Below are positions 45,891-57,828 of a stretch of DNA of 64,000 nt, piece by piece. Positions within the stretch are counted from its first letter, which is position 1; each line of letters starts with the position of its first letter. Made by a program: the position numbers and the translations under genes. Under the pieces are notes generated by a model. That model ran no database searches, was not told the DNA's origin, and saw only the letters and a program-made list of their open reading frames with translations. Source of the stretch: Rhytidiadelphus loreus (Eukaryota; Streptophyta; Bryopsida; Hypnales; Hylocomiaceae); contig OX344764.1 in NCBI GenBank assembly GCA_947034895.1, positions 56,649,348 to 56,713,347 of the forward strand. Reading direction: 5' to 3'.

Positions 45891-46247
45891 AAACGGGGAA
45901 TGGTTTAGGCTGGTTAACCTTAAATTTCCAAGTCTTTTTAAGTGTGTTTTGATTATGAAAAAAGAGCATGGGCTTATAGTTATCCCCATTGAAGCAAATT
46001 GATTTTTTTTTCAAAATCCAACTGTATGGATGTTTAAAGAGCTTGCTTATTAGCATGCACACCAATTTTGAGTGCAAAATTGCATAAGAGTTGTGAGATT
46101 ATAACAAGAGAAATGTACATTCCCACAATGTTTCATAAATTTGCACAAAAAAGTTTTTTGGGATTGAAAGTGACATGAACAACTACAAATTGTGTTAGTA
46201 CACTAAAATGCCCTTTCAAAAAACTTAATATCACTTGAACTCATAAC

Positions 46248-46383
46248 GTTAAGAGCAAGGGGGGCGTATTCGGCTCTTTTGCAGCATAATTATTTTGCAG
46301 AATCGGCAGTCTAGGAGATCTGCCGATTCTGCCGCAGAATGTGCCAGAGCTGCTGATTCCGAATACGCCCCCCTACTCTTAAC
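46248..46383. mobile_element. Hairpin MITE 1 (136 bp), nested
   Basis: Inverted arms start GTTAAGAGCAAGGGGGGCG on the left and (reverse complement) GTTAAGAGTAGGGGGGCG on the right. Pairing continues with bulges down to a loop of about 10 bp near 46314. It contains GCAGAATCGGCAG. It sits inside the 1-kb insertion. Confidence 0.75.
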
Positions 46384-46387
46384 GCGA

Positions 46388-46500
46388 GAGAGCGGTCCGG
46401 GTATGGCCGATTCTACGGACCAGCTCGCCCTACTGCTCGCCCTTCGGGCTCGCCGCAGGGCTCACTGGTCCGCAGAATCGGCCATACCCGAACCGCTCTC
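46388..46500. mobile_element. Hairpin MITE 2 (113 bp), adjacent to hairpin 1
   Basis: Arms of 36 bp with two mismatches: GAGAGCGGTCCGGGTATGG on the left against its complement, ending at CCGCTCTC. The loop region is very GC-rich (about 60-70 percent by eye). It starts four bases after hairpin 1 and shares the word GCAGAATCGGC with it. Confidence 0.75.
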
Positions 46501-47065
46501 TAGTACATAATCCACCTTGCAATTGTTGAGATACAATTTTTTTTTACAAGTATAAATCACAAATAACTCCAAATCAACACTTGCTTGTTTAAATTTTCAA
46601 TGGCGAAAATCATGAAAACACTTTACTCTTTCCATTGGGACCGTTTTCAAAGCAAATGGATAAGTACAAGTTTTTAGATTGCAAATCAAGTGAGATTGCT
46701 CAAAGTTGTAAAATGAAGTAAAATTAGCAAGCTTTACTCTTCCACTAATAGACATATATGGCTTTAGAGACCTCTCAACAATCAAATATGTACCTTTTTC
46801 AGTAAAAAATGAAAGTTTTCAATAATTAACTCTAAAAAATGCCCGATTTTTTTTTAAATAGTCAAACAAATGTAAGTACCCATTGCAAAATGAGATTGAA
46901 ATTTCAGATCAACCATATATGGTTGCCCAAGCAATTAGGGTTTAACAATGTTGTGTGCACGGGGGGGATAAAATTTTGCACTCTCCATCCCTCTAGAATT
47001 GCCCTAGTGTTGTGAAGGCTTGTCGTAGGTAGTGTTCCAAAAAGCCCTGTTGCTCATGCATTACT

Positions 47066-47793
47066 GGGTAGTTGCAAGAAACACCTGCCAGTTTTTGTTC
47101 AAAACGACCATTTCACTCCTGTTCGTGGATTTTGGAATAAATTTTTTTTAAATTAAAATAAAATATGGATAATGTGTAAAGCATTAAAAAAATGATATGT
47201 GCAAAAATTCAGACCTAAAAAAATTTATCTCTAAGAGTTATGCATGGTCAAAGAGGGTTGAAAAATGCAAGAAAATAGATAGTTTGAAATTTAATTCTCA
47301 AAAAATAGTCAAAAAATTCTCAAAATTCTCAAAAAAAAAAACATTTTTCCTAACTTATAGATACTCCTTTTCACCAATTTTCACTATTGGAAAAATAAAA
47401 TTGTGTTCTCTACACTTGCGCAAAGGTAGTGCACTTTGAGCACATGTGGAAGACGGAAAATTAACTATTTTTAGAAAATCTTTGGTAAGCTTGTGTAACT
47501 TTAGTAGAAGTCCTAGTATAACAATTTTGAGCTTCAAATTCGTATTTTTGGGTGAAAAATAGTACTAAAAAACTTCAAAATGGCCAAGGTAGACATCCAA
47601 TCGGGAGCAGTTTAAAAATAGTAAAATAATTTTTAAAAAACCCAAAAAATTATTCAACATCTGAAACTACCACATGTACCTTCATTTCAAGTTTCATAGA
47701 AGATGGACACACGATGCAAAAGTTATGAGCAAAAAACCACATGTCTGAGGTCAAGGAGACAAAAAAAACGTGAAGTGTTTCTTGCAATCACCC
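47066..47793. mobile_element. Family B TIR element, copy B2 (728 bp)
   Basis: Termini are GGGTAGTTGCAAGAAACACC on the left and (reverse complement) GGGTGATTGCAAGAAACAC on the right. TACT stands on the left (47062-47065) and TACC on the right (47794-47797). It is collinear with B1. The paralogous segment near 52755-52780 lacks it, so the insertion is supported by an empty site. Confidence 0.9.
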
Positions 47794-47952
47794 TACCATT
47801 GTTTTTTAGTTTCTAGGTCCTTAGATAAATGGTAAATCATTTGATTTTTGAAAGAGTAGTGACGGTAGCCAACATCTACTAAATTCAAATTCTATTGATC
47901 AATAACAAAGGTAGAGTTCTGTAGGCCGCATACTAGAAGCACAAGTTGAATA

Positions 47953-48372
47953 CATTAAAAAAAATCTGAGCCCCCAAAAGGGCCGCTTGAAGGAAGTTCT
48001 CCGAGCAATGGACAAGTATAGTGATATTCAAATTATTTAATAATAAATAATAAAATATTATTTAAAAATAATATTTTTTTGAATAAATAATAATAATAAA
48101 ATAAGCACAATCTGATGTGGCAGTAGTTCGGCTACATTAGATTGTTAGAGGTTTTAATTTCGGATTTAATTTAAAAATTAAAATCTTAAAGCATTTTTAA
48201 TGGGATTTTTAAGTATTTGTTAAAATTGTCCCGCACCATCCAGTCCCTCCAATTTTCTGGAGACCAATTTTTTTATTTTATTTTTCAAATATTTTATTTT
48301 CCGTTTTTCCGGCCAATGTTCCCTACTGTTGGGGAACTGACGGCCCTCTCTTAGGCTCAGATTTTTTCTAAT
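47953..48372. mobile_element. TIR element of about 420 bp, absent from paralogous segment
   Basis: Inverted ends are CATTAAAAAAAATCTGAGCC on the left and (reverse complement) ATTAGAAAAAATCTGAGCC on the right, followed by GGGCCG on both. The paralogous segment near 53080-53100 reads straight through (CACAAGTTGAAAAGTTTGTC). The end resembles the foldback terminus at 30660 (CATTAGAGAAATTCTCAGCC then GGGCCGCTCC). Interior AT-rich, no ORF. Confidence 0.75.
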
Positions 48373-48379
48373 AGGTTGC

Positions 48380-48950
48380 TAATTTGGAGGAGACTAAGAG
48401 GAGAGGCTAATTTTTCAACTTTGTGAGGGAGATCACAATAATATTAGAGAGTTTTATCTTTGTGATTGACATAAATCTTGATGTGGTTCTCTAGTTTGAG
48501 ACGATTTTTAACCCAAAAGTACCTAATTTTCTCAATCCAATCCTTTGTAAAGGAATTCATACAATTGTTGTTAGTAGAAAGTCAACTTAGGGTACACAAC
48601 TCCATATTTTTATTTTGATGAATAACTAAAAAGAAAAAGTAAATTTTTGTTTTTTTAACCTCCTTGTCTAATTTGAGGTCCCTAAGTGTAATTTTGAATT
48701 CAGAGTATAGGACAATAGAACCATGTTTTTAATGGCTCAAGTTATGAAATGTGCCTATATAGTTTGCAATGTAAATCCCTAAATGCTTGAAGCTTGTGTA
48801 CAAGTGAACATTCTAACTATAAAGTTCTATGAACTCAAAAGATTCACCTTTAATCCCAAGAGTTTCAATCTTTCTAAGAAGGGTGGTATGAAGTAATGAA
48901 AACGTTTATTTTGCCCTCAAATTTAGGTGCCTATTAATTAGATTAAGCTT
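48380..48950. repeat. Segmental duplication, copy 1 (partner 53085-54490)
   Basis: GAGAGGCTAATTTTTCAAC, CCAATCCTTTGTAAAGGA, TAGAAAGTCAACT, then AATTTGAGGTC and AAATGCTTGAAGCTT are shared in order with 53100-54450. The partner carries about 0.95 kb more in the middle (53340-54280), which is the repeat also seen at 17.3 kb. The extra stretch is therefore an insertion there or a deletion here. Confidence 0.75.
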
Positions 48951-51100
48951 GTTTGGTTTGTGCCTATTTTATGCCTTTCTTTTTTCAAAATCTTACATGG
49001 ATTGGGTAGTGGCTATCAATACACTAGAAAAATTGTTTTTTTGAACAAAATTGTCAAAAAAACTCTCAAGAGAATATTAAATTTGTCAAATATTGGATGA
49101 ACTTTACTAATTCTAGATAATAATATGGATGAAAGTACATATAAGGATCATGGATGTTGACAAAAGGAATGATTGCTATGACCAACCTTTGAGCCATTAG
49201 ATGATTTTTTCCTACTTTGGAAGGTTGCGAGTTCCCAATTTGGGAACTAGCCAAAACTGCAATTCGCGAGCTTTACTGATATGGTACATTGACTGCCACA
49301 TCACTTTTAAAAATAAACAAATTAAAAAAACAAATTAAAACTGTGTTTTTTATTTTTAAAATTTTGAATTTTTTTTTGAATTTTTTTTTATTTTATTTTT
49401 TCCTTGGCGTTCAATGAGGCCTATGGGAACGGAGTTGGGAACAAGCTTGAAATGGCCCTTCAGCCCCCCCCCCTTGGATCTCACCTAATGAGTCTACCAA
49501 AAAGAAATTAGTATTCAAATGTTGGTTGCAATAACCTTTTAACTCCTTAAGGCCTAACTCCTCTTTGACAATGGAGATTTTCAATGAATTGTTCCACTTT
49601 GCTCATGGATGTGCTTAAATTTTTTAATTTGATCCATACAAAAGTAAAGACTACCTTGTTTAGTATTCATGGATTTAATTGTGAAAAATATTGATATTTG
49701 GATTTTTAGATTAGAACAATTTTGGATGATCAATTTATAGGCAAACAAATGCAGCTTTTGGGGAAGAAAAATTCTAAGAAGATGAATAATTCTTTCTTCT
49801 CCCCCTAAAAAAATGTATTGGAATCTAAGACAAATTTTTTAATTTTAATTTTTTTTAAATGAGAAATAAAAAACTCTCCTGGACAAGTACACATTTTCAA
49901 ATAGGAGTAGAAAGGTTGAACTAACCAAATTGGATCCTACAAAAATTAAAAAAAAATTATTTATGCATCAATTTTTGAAATTTAACAATTGATATTTTTG
50001 AAATTTGTATCAATTGTTAAATTTATAAAAAAATTAATACCTTCAAAAAAATTGGAATCATTCTAATTACTTTGTTCTCAATTACACTTGATTGAACCTT
50101 GTATTTTAAAATTGCTAAAAGTAAAAATTTGAAAAAATTCTCCAAACCCAGTTTGTTTGTGAAGAGTATAAACTATAATTTTTCAAGAAAATTGTTTTTT
50201 TCCATCTCTACTATTCCTTTTACTGTAAGAAAAAATATATTTGTGTCCTTTTTTCTATAAGACTACATTTTCTAAATAATTTTTTAAATACTTCTCACAT
50301 TGAAATTTTGAAAATTGGAAAATGAAACAAGTATGTCATTTTTTTAATCTATAAGATCATATTTTACAAAATATAGAGATTTGTTTCACCCTACTGAGAA
50401 TTTGCCATTGAAAATTGAAGAAGATACATTTTGTTTTCCTAGTCCTTGAAGGGTTAAGGTAAAGCAACCCAATGGACACACCAAAGAAATGACCCATTAC
50501 AATCTTACAATTTTACTTCAATCCATGATAAATTTTTGCATTAAATGAGATTTGAGCTAATTAGGTTGAGTTAGTGGCCACAATCAATTTTTTGAGTGAT
50601 GGTGAAGGAGTTATTAGTGACTATACTAAGAGCTTCCACCTTTTTAGTGTAAATTCATCTCAAGAAGTAACTTTTGTATTCCTTCATGTCATGGCTATCT
50701 TAGAAAATATTGTGGCCATGTGATTGCTTTAGGTGGTAAGATGACCATATTAGGTACACTTTTTGTTGCTTTAGGGGTAGTCTAAAGACTCTTTGGGGCC
50801 AATTGGATAGTACGCTTCAAAAATTCATAACAAATTTATACTTTGTCGAAAAAATAAAATTTCAATTGCTCTCTCCATTTCTTACATTTGTCTTTATACA
50901 ATTTTTTCCCCAATAATGCTAATAAGGCAAATCGGTCATTCTGCCTGTCATAGGTTGATTTACCTTAATTGCTTGTGGAACTTGAGTAATTGCACAAGTC
51001 AAAGTTTGGATGAACCAATACACACATTCTAAGATCTCCAAGATTAAATATACGCCTTATTTTGTAAGAGGTTAATTTCGAATTTCAAAACCACTTTGAG
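48951..51100. other. No gene seen
   Basis: Very AT-rich. Homopolymer runs around 49340-49400 and a run of C near 49467. Frames are short and without domains. Confidence 0.4.
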
Positions 51101-51109
51101 TGAATTGTA

Positions 51110-51960
51110 AATCTCCAATTCCAAATATATACTCAAATTTTCTATCCAAGTAACTAACAAATTTCAAATTTCAGCATTTTCAGCAGGTGCCAAGTGTAAT
51201 TGGTAGAATCTCTATTCTCAAGTCAAAGATCTTTGTTCACAAACATCGAGACAAAACTAAAAATAATTTGACTATGAATACTTAAATTAGAGCATCACCA
51301 CCCAACTTGCAAAATCGGGTGGTGATTTGGCTTGCAAAATTGGGGGGCCTCTATTTTCCAGGTTGTAGGAAAGTAGATAGCCCCACCCCATGTGACATGT
51401 TAAGAGGCCAAGTTGTTGTGAAGAACTTCAGATGGGAGGTAAAAGCGCTTGGGGCATAGCTCAATATGGAAAGACAAAACCATTTGTTCTTTGTTGTTTT
51501 GCAAGCCAAGAGCTTCATTGCAAAATGAACCTTGTTTGCAAGTCAATCCAACCTCCAAGTCATCCATTTTGCAAGCTTGCTTGAACAAAACATCTCTCTT
51601 ACAAGACAAGTGGAGATGCTCTTAGAGCTGGTTTCCATTGGAGGCTTGGATGTCCAAGCACTAGAAGGGTCCATCTATCTAGGTTAGAGGGCAACTAGGG
51701 TCTAGGTGCTTGCCATTGTGTCTGGAAGGCTAGCCCTGGAGCACCCTGTCACCTACATTTTTTGTTGATGAACCAGGATGTTACCAATCCTAGTAACATA
51801 ATTACACGAATGCTCCCCACAATGCACAACCTGTTCACTTCAAGTTTGTCCCTTTCTAAAAATAGTGCCATCTCGGGGAGGGTCTGGCCCCTGTAGCTCT
51901 GTGTTTCCAAATTTTGCGGAATGGAGCTTGGAGCTCCGTCCAAGCCTCCAATGGAGACGG
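51110..51960. repeat. Segment shared with 54575-54740 and 62570-62627
   Basis: AATCTCCAATTCCAAATAT, ATACTCAAATTTTCTATCC and AGCAGGTGCCAAG have counterparts near 62575 and 54590-54650. No coding domain seen in the remainder. Confidence 0.55.
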
Positions 51961-51964
51961 GCTC

Positions 51965-52565
51965 CTAGCACCTCGCCGAGTGCTCTTGGACATAACATTG
52001 TTAAACCATCATATTGGCACCCCTGCGTGGAGGTATTATTCTTCCCTATATACTTGAGGGGAGACTTTAGTTATAATATATGGAAGATCATTGGTAACTG
52101 CTAGAAGTATGGAGGACTTCTGATTCTTGGGGGGCAAAAGGCCCCCCCAGCAAACGTTAATAATGTTACCATCATTTGGATTTGGATTTTGGAGATTTGA
52201 GTTTCACAAGCTAAGTTACCGGCTACTGTACTCCCAAACTTTCTGAGCAGCGAGCTTTGCATGCCACAAAAAAATATTAAACTACTAACTGTCTGTACTC
52301 TGTAGATGGCATTATAGCATTCGTAGTGAGACTCACTCCACATGTTGCGGGTGCACAAGTGGCGGAAAATAAGAGGTTCCATGTCTATATAAAGCTTAAA
52401 CTTTCTCCTCATAAGAAGCTCCTTGCAAGCATCAAAGCACACTTACTGTAACAATGAGAGTGAGTGACGTAGAACGCACGTCCTCTGTTTTCATCAATCC
52501 CAGATCGTCGGATCCTGTATCCGATTTTTCTTAGCATTGTACATAATGTTTCATTTTAGAGGTTC
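51965..52565. repeat. F-box-upstream-like module, copy 2
   Basis: It carries the shared words (GCACCTCGCC, ACTGTACTC, TTATAGCATTCGTAG, GCAAGCATCAAAG, CCCAGATCGTCGGATCCTG). It retains a TATA box, TCTATATAAAGC near 52384, about 45 bp upstream of GCAAGCATCAA, supporting a promoter nature. No ORF follows it. Confidence 0.7.
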
Positions 52566-53084
52566 AGGGATCTAGGGAGGGATTATCACAATCTCCAAGT
52601 GGGAATGGTTTAGGCTGGTTAACAATGTTATGTGCATAGTGGGGAGGGGAGGGGGGATTCCGGACAAAATTTTGCACTCTCCGTCCCTTTAGAATTACAC
52701 TAGTGCTATGAAGGCTTGTGGTAGGTATTGTCCCCCCCCCCATCCCGTCGCTCATTTGGTATCACTGATCTCTAGTTTTTAGGTTTCTAGATAAATGATA
52801 GATCACTAGATTCTTGGATGAGCAGTGACAGCAACCAACGTCTACCGACTTGGAATCTTACTGGTCAATATTAAAGGTGGAGTTGTAGAAGTTGGATAAG
52901 GAATAATTGGGTTGGTTTGACTTACTTTGAATTGTGTTCATGGGGTGCGTTGAGTTTTTCAATGATTTTGAGTGTTTTTTTGGATAAGGTGTCAAACACT
53001 CGAGAGGCGGTTTAGGATTTGGGTTGAATTTTCAACTAGTGGTTGAGAATTTCAAACTATAGGTTGCATATTAGGAGCACAAGT

Positions 53085-54490
53085 TGAAAAGTTTGTCAAT
53101 TTGGAAGAAAGAAGAGAGGCTAATTTTTCAACCTTGTGATGGGGATGAATTGTGAGTTTTTCTTTGTGATTGATATGCGTCTCCTCCTGGTTCTCTGGGT
53201 TGAAATGATTTTCAATCCAAAAGTATCTAATTTTTTCAATCCAATCCTTAATAAAGGAGTTCATGAAATTGCTTTTACTAGAAAGTCAACTCAAGGTGCA
53301 CAACTCCATATTTTTATGTGGAAAATAACTAAAAGAAAATGATAATTTCTTATTTAATCCCTAAAGGATCAAACACCGTTTTTTGGCAACATAGCAATTT
53401 TGGGCAACTCACTACAGATGGAATTTTTATTTTTTTTCTTTGAAAATTTCACACAATGTGTGCCCGAGGAGTAGCTCTAAGGCACAACAATTTTCATAAC
53501 TTTTGACTACATGGTTCAAGAGTTATTACATGATATGTAATTTTCAGTGTTTGACAGGTAGCCTAGGCAATCCAAAAAACTTCTTAAAAAAACACTCTTA
53601 AAAAAAATAAAAATTTGAAATTAGTTTTCTAGATTTATTATGTATACATGAAAAACTTTGAATCACTCCATTTTGATTTACGAGATGAAAGTTATGAGGT
53701 GTTCTAGTTTGCAGGTATTTATGGATTCCCTACTCAAAAGTAAACTTTGGAGTCCTTTATTTAACTCGATTTTAAATATTTTCTGACGAAAATAAAAAAC
53801 ATATAATGTAGATTGTTTATTACTACATGAGCACAGTTGGAATTGGAATTTTTCAATTTTATAACTAAATTCTAAACAATTTAGTGTTTTGAATCACTTT
53901 GTACTTCTTTTACTTACAATTTTTTCCTATATGTTGTGCAATTCTAAATGATTTAAAAAATTTCAAGCATGTAGCCAATTTGACTGGAGGAATGAATTCA
54001 AAGAGTAACCACCATTTTGGACATTTTTTCATACAAATGTGACCTTGTGAAGTGCAACTGCTTGTATTTTCACAGGGCCAAAAAGTGATTTTTGTCACTT
54101 CAAATGTTAATATCTTGCAATCTATAGAGTGGAAAATTTTGAATTTTTTTCTACATCTTTTCAAACTATTCTACTACAATACCCTATGGTTACATGTGTC
54201 CAAAAATGTTTTTCATCTAGAATTTGGTGCTTGTAAATGCAAGGGCACTTTTGGAGCATTTTTGGTGAAAACATAGTCTTTGACCTTCAAGGTTAACCTC
54301 CCTAGCCAATTTGAGGTCTCTAAGTCCAATTTTGAATCCAAAGTGTGTTATTAGAAAGATGACGGTAGAATCATATTTTTAATGGCCTCAAGTCACAAAA
54401 ATGTACCTATTTAGTTTGCAATGCAAATCCTTAAATGCTTGAAGCTTATGTACTAGTCAACATTCCAATTCTTAACCCTTGAATGTCAAA
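53085..54490. repeat. Segmental duplication, copy 2
   Basis: Partner of 48380-48950. It includes the 0.95-kb repeat shared with 17340-18290. No gene seen in it. Confidence 0.7.
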
Positions 54491-54725
54491 AGGGTGATGC
54501 TCAAAATCATCCTATGAAGCTTGTTTGGTTTGTGCCTCTTTAATTTATTTATTTCCTAAAATTTAGGATTATCAATAAACATGGTTCTAATATGAGCTCA
54601 AAATTTCCATCCGGGGTAGCAAACAAATTTCAGCGTTTTCACCAGGGGCCAACTGAAGCGTATCGGTAGGGTCTTCGCTCTCAAGTCAAACATCTCTGTT
54701 CACAGCCTCGAAACAAAACAAAAAA

Positions 54726-55143
54726 TAATTCGACCATCACTGGCACCTCACCCAGTGCTCCAGGAATTTTGGAGTCACACGCTGCCGACTACTGTACTCG
54801 AAACTGTCTGAGCAACGCAAGCCACAAAAAAAACTTAAAAAGAACCTGACTGTAGATGGCAATTATAGCATTGGTTGATTATTGCTTGTGCACAAGTCCC
54901 AATCCATAAGCAGTTCCTGGTTGCAAGCATCAATTGTAATATTTAAATTGATACATATGAGTAGCAAGCATCCAACATTTCGAAGCCCACGTACTGTAAC
55001 AGTGAGAGTCACATTGAACTCACATCCCCTGTTGTCAATTTGTCATCATTCCCAGATCGTCTGATCCTGTATCCGATTTTCTTAGCATTGTAGATAATGT
55101 TTCGCTCTCGAGACTGGCCTCATCAACCTCACATGTTCCTATG
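54726..55143. repeat. F-box upstream module, copy 3; inverted partner 62630-63035
   Basis: About 410 bp are present again at 62630-63035 in inverted orientation with high identity, the two copies enclosing 7.5 kb with the F-box gene. The module ends about 55 bp before the predicted leader intron. It lacks the TATA segment kept in copy 2. Confidence 0.85.
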
Positions 55144-55197
55144 CACAATGTACTATCGACTCTTTACCAGTACCCTCATGTTAAATCTGCAATTAAG

Positions 55198-55316
55198 GTA
55201 AGCGTCAACTGAAACTGATGCATTCGCATCCGCATTTGCATTTACACTCTGCTTGCAGTGTCTGTTTGGTGTGTCTGTTTTGTGGGAACTCCTTGATCTT
55301 GCCAAATCGCTTGCAG
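55198..55316 (+). other. Predicted leader intron of the F-box gene
   Basis: AAG/GTAAGC at 55198 is a good donor. TCGCTTGCAG ending at 55316 is a good acceptor; a second TGCTTGCAG ends near 55258. The 119-bp length is typical of plant introns. Another donor-like CTAG/GTGAGT at about 55360 has no convincing acceptor at a suitable distance. Confidence 0.45.
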
Positions 55317-55416
55317 ATTGGGTGAGTGCGCTCGGAAGAAGTTGCAGAGGCCAGTCCTAGGTGAGTATCAGATTATCAGCGCATCGCTGTGTTGCTTCAG
55401 CTTTTGGGTGCTCGCA

Positions 55417-56973
55417 ATGGGAGGGGACGAGGATGGCTATGGCTATGGCCGTATCGAAGGAAAACATGCACCTGGCATTAGTGGGTGGTACTCCAGTTTC
55501 GAGGATTTTTCGATTTTCAATTTCAGCGACTTGAAGCTCTTCTTGCATCTTCACGAGTATTGCGTGCAGTCTTCGGAGACCGGCCATGGGTCTGCAGACG
55601 GCCACATTTCGCAACGCTGGCAGTGTCAGACCTTCGATTCGCGTACGTGCTGCGTTTTAAGTTTGATTTGTCTGTTAGCATATGCACGACGAGTTTGGGT
55701 GAAGAGCAGAAATCCTAGCAATCTGCGAATTTCGAATTCTAGGGTTGACTGGAACATTCTTCCTACCGACATTCAGAGACGTTTGATTGCCACGCTTCCT
55801 TTCGAGCGATTATATCAACTAAAAGTTGTGTCCAAGCCCTTCCGCGATTGCATTCAAGAGGAACAATTCCTCTCGTTACAAAGACAATACTACTCTGAGA
55901 CTCTCACATTGACAGCTCCCCATTTCTACATCAGAGACGGCGTTTTACAATGTGCAGGATACGATTCGTCTCTTCAGAAATGGCGTCGCCTGCCACCTCT
56001 TGACTATCTCCCCGAGTATTGTGCTCCCGACCCCGATCTCTTCAAGGAGTATCTTGTTTGCAGCCATCACGGAATAATATGCATGAACGTCTCCAAATCG
56101 ACAGAGGAGAAGCTGATCGTGTTCAATCCCCTTACAAAGCAATGGAAGCTCCTGCCGTCTCTCCATCATCGCCGAAACCCCGTGCTCATGCACATCCTCG
56201 TAGACCCAGAAACGCAATCGTTTCTCGTGGTCGTTGCTGGAAACTCGAAATCTGGAGATGAGAATCTCTCGCGCATTACAGAGCTTTTTGATTCTCGTAC
56301 TTGGACATGGGAGCGTACAGGAGACTTCCCTGGCCCTGACTATGCCCTAAACGAGTATCAATCGGGGGTTTACAAAGACGGTTATCTCTTCTGTGTGGCG
56401 TTTCTGGATCAAGACTCTGGGAGAGGGATCTTGCGTTACAATTTGCACCTCGGCATGTGGTTGAAGAATTGGACGTACCCCTTACCGTTTGCCCGAGCTT
56501 CCACCATTGTGCAGCTCGTGGAGAACAGGGGAGAGGTTTTTGTGTTCTCGGAGCAGGATAATGGTGAAGGGGGAGTGGAGCATTGTATTGATAGGTTGGA
56601 ATGGATTTGCAGTGAGCATCACGGCAGTGATGAGGTTGGTGATGAGGTTGGTGACGAGCTCGTTGTTGAGTCATGGAATCTGAGAAATGTTGTGAGAAAT
56701 AAAAAGACGGGAGGCCGGAGCTTGGAGATTTATCCGGAGTATGTGTGTGTGGGATACTCTGAGCACGAGGTTTGTGTTTTCAATGCCATTGATCACTCTG
56801 GAGTTCTTTATGATGTCAAGCGTTTTGGGCAGCAGAAAGTCTTGGACGCTCCCACTGGCAAAGGCTTCCGTGGAGAGGGTTTTTATAGCTTGAATCCACT
56901 CACGTTTGCAATCCACCCGAGTTTCAAGATGAAACTAGAAAACTCAGGATTACCCGAGGAATGCGCTGGCTGA
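55417..56973 (+). CDS. F-box protein with kelch-like C-terminal region
   Basis: Substrate receptor of an SCF (SKP1-cullin-F-box) ubiquitin ligase by family. From ATG 55417 it has 518 residues; the open frame runs upstream to 55318 but without an ATG. An F-box of about 45 residues lies near 110-155 (WNILPTDIQRRLIATLPFER, KVVSKPFRDCI), where it would bind SKP1. The rest resembles the F-box/kelch-repeat group of land plants: SHHGIICMN, then IVFNPLTKQWKLLP, and a repeat-like LFDSRTWTWERTG, which would form a beta-propeller for substrate binding. An insert with DEVGDEVGDE repeats lies near residues 405-415. The 105-residue stretch before the F-box is unusual and may be partly mis-modelled around an intron. 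Stop TGA at 56971. Confidence 0.85.
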   Translation: MGGDEDGYGYGRIEGKHAPGISGWYSSFEDFSIFNFSDLKLFLHLHEYCVQSSETGHGSADGHISQRWQCQTFDSRTCCVLSLICLLAYARRVWVKSRNPSNLRISNSRVDWNILPTDIQRRLIATLPFERLYQLKVVSKPFRDCIQEEQFLSLQRQYYSETLTLTAPHFYIRDGVLQCAGYDSSLQKWRRLPPLDYLPEYCAPDPDLFKEYLVCSHHGIICMNVSKSTEEKLIVFNPLTKQWKLLPSLHHRRNPVLMHILVDPETQSFLVVVAGNSKSGDENLSRITELFDSRTWTWERTGDFPGPDYALNEYQSGVYKDGYLFCVAFLDQDSGRGILRYNLHLGMWLKNWTYPLPFARASTIVQLVENRGEVFVFSEQDNGEGGVEHCIDRLEWICSEHHGSDEVGDEVGDELVVESWNLRNVVRNKKTGGRSLEIYPEYVCVGYSEHEVCVFNAIDHSGVLYDVKRFGQQKVLDAPTGKGFRGEGFYSLNPLTFAIHPSFKMKLENSGLPEECAG

Positions 56974-57670
56974 TGCACAAATGGTATTCAGACGGTTCCA
57001 TTTGTAGTTGAAATAAGGAAGAACTTTGGTCTCATTTTGAAGTTGGTATGAACTAAAGAGTGTTTGGAACTGGCGAAGTTGGTGCTCAAGCATCAAATAA
57101 TATGCAAAAGTCTTACAAGTTGCTAGAAATACCAATAAGAATGTGCGAGGCTATTGAAGTGTACTTTGGAGGCGATCTCCAAATCATGGTTGGTTGTGAG
57201 GAAGACAAGACTCCGTGGCGCTGCATCTGAGATTTTTCATTGTATAGCTTTGTGTCGTAACTTTGAACTTCGTGTCTAGTTTTGGTAGTGATTTTCTTCT
57301 CTAATTGCTCACAGTGCAATTGCTTACTTGCCGAGTAGTTTTAATAGAAGACAGTCTTGAGCATCACATAAATATGTAAATATAAAATCTGTCCATTTCC
57401 ACGTAACGGATATGTAAATGTAAAATTTGTCTTAATGAAGTTATTTGTGTCGCTTTTATTGTACGGAGTAATAATTTTGCCGCCTATCTCTCTCATTGTC
57501 TGAACACACTCCATCTTGCAATCTCGTCAGATTCTAGGTCATGCAATATTTGTATTTTCAAACTAATTATGTTTATCAATCCATCGATCTATCTCCTTGA
57601 TCTCGTCTCTCTCCCCGTCTCATCTGTCTATCTTATACATTAAAACACTTATTCCCTTGTTGTCTTCATT
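56974..57670. other. 3' flank of F-box gene; no other gene
   Basis: Likely 3' UTR then AT-rich sequence. No clear poly(A) signal singled out. No domain in either strand's short frames. Confidence 0.4.
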
Positions 57671-57828
57671 GAATCTAATGCACTGCAACTTCAAGGAAAG
57701 GAAACCTCAAAACATATCATTCCAAAACAAGACATAGAATGACTTAATTGAATCTAATGCACTGCAACTTCAAGGAAAGGAAACCTCAAAACATATCATT
57801 CCAAAACAAGACATAGAATGACTTAATT
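57671..57828. repeat. Perfect 79-bp tandem duplication
   Basis: Two identical copies, 57671-57749 and 57750-57828, beginning GAATCTAATGCACTGCAAC. Perfect identity implies a very recent event or an assembly artefact. Confidence 0.95.

Larger units (their letters stand above)
45919..46941. mobile_element. Insertion of about 1.02 kb delimited by empty site
   Basis: Flanks read GGTTAAC on the left and TTAACAATGTT on the right, so TTAAC may be a 5-bp target duplication. The paralogous segment at 52607-52640 runs uninterrupted through GGCTGGTTAACAATGTTATG. The interior matches the repeat at 14361-14710. Ends show no clear inverted repeat and no TG...CA, so the class is open. Two nested hairpins lie inside. 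Confidence 0.75.

Noticed and set aside
55318..55416. N-terminal extension of the F-box protein beginning MGECARKK
   Set aside because: The frame there begins at a TTG, lies directly after a splice acceptor, and has no ATG; the first ATG is 55417.
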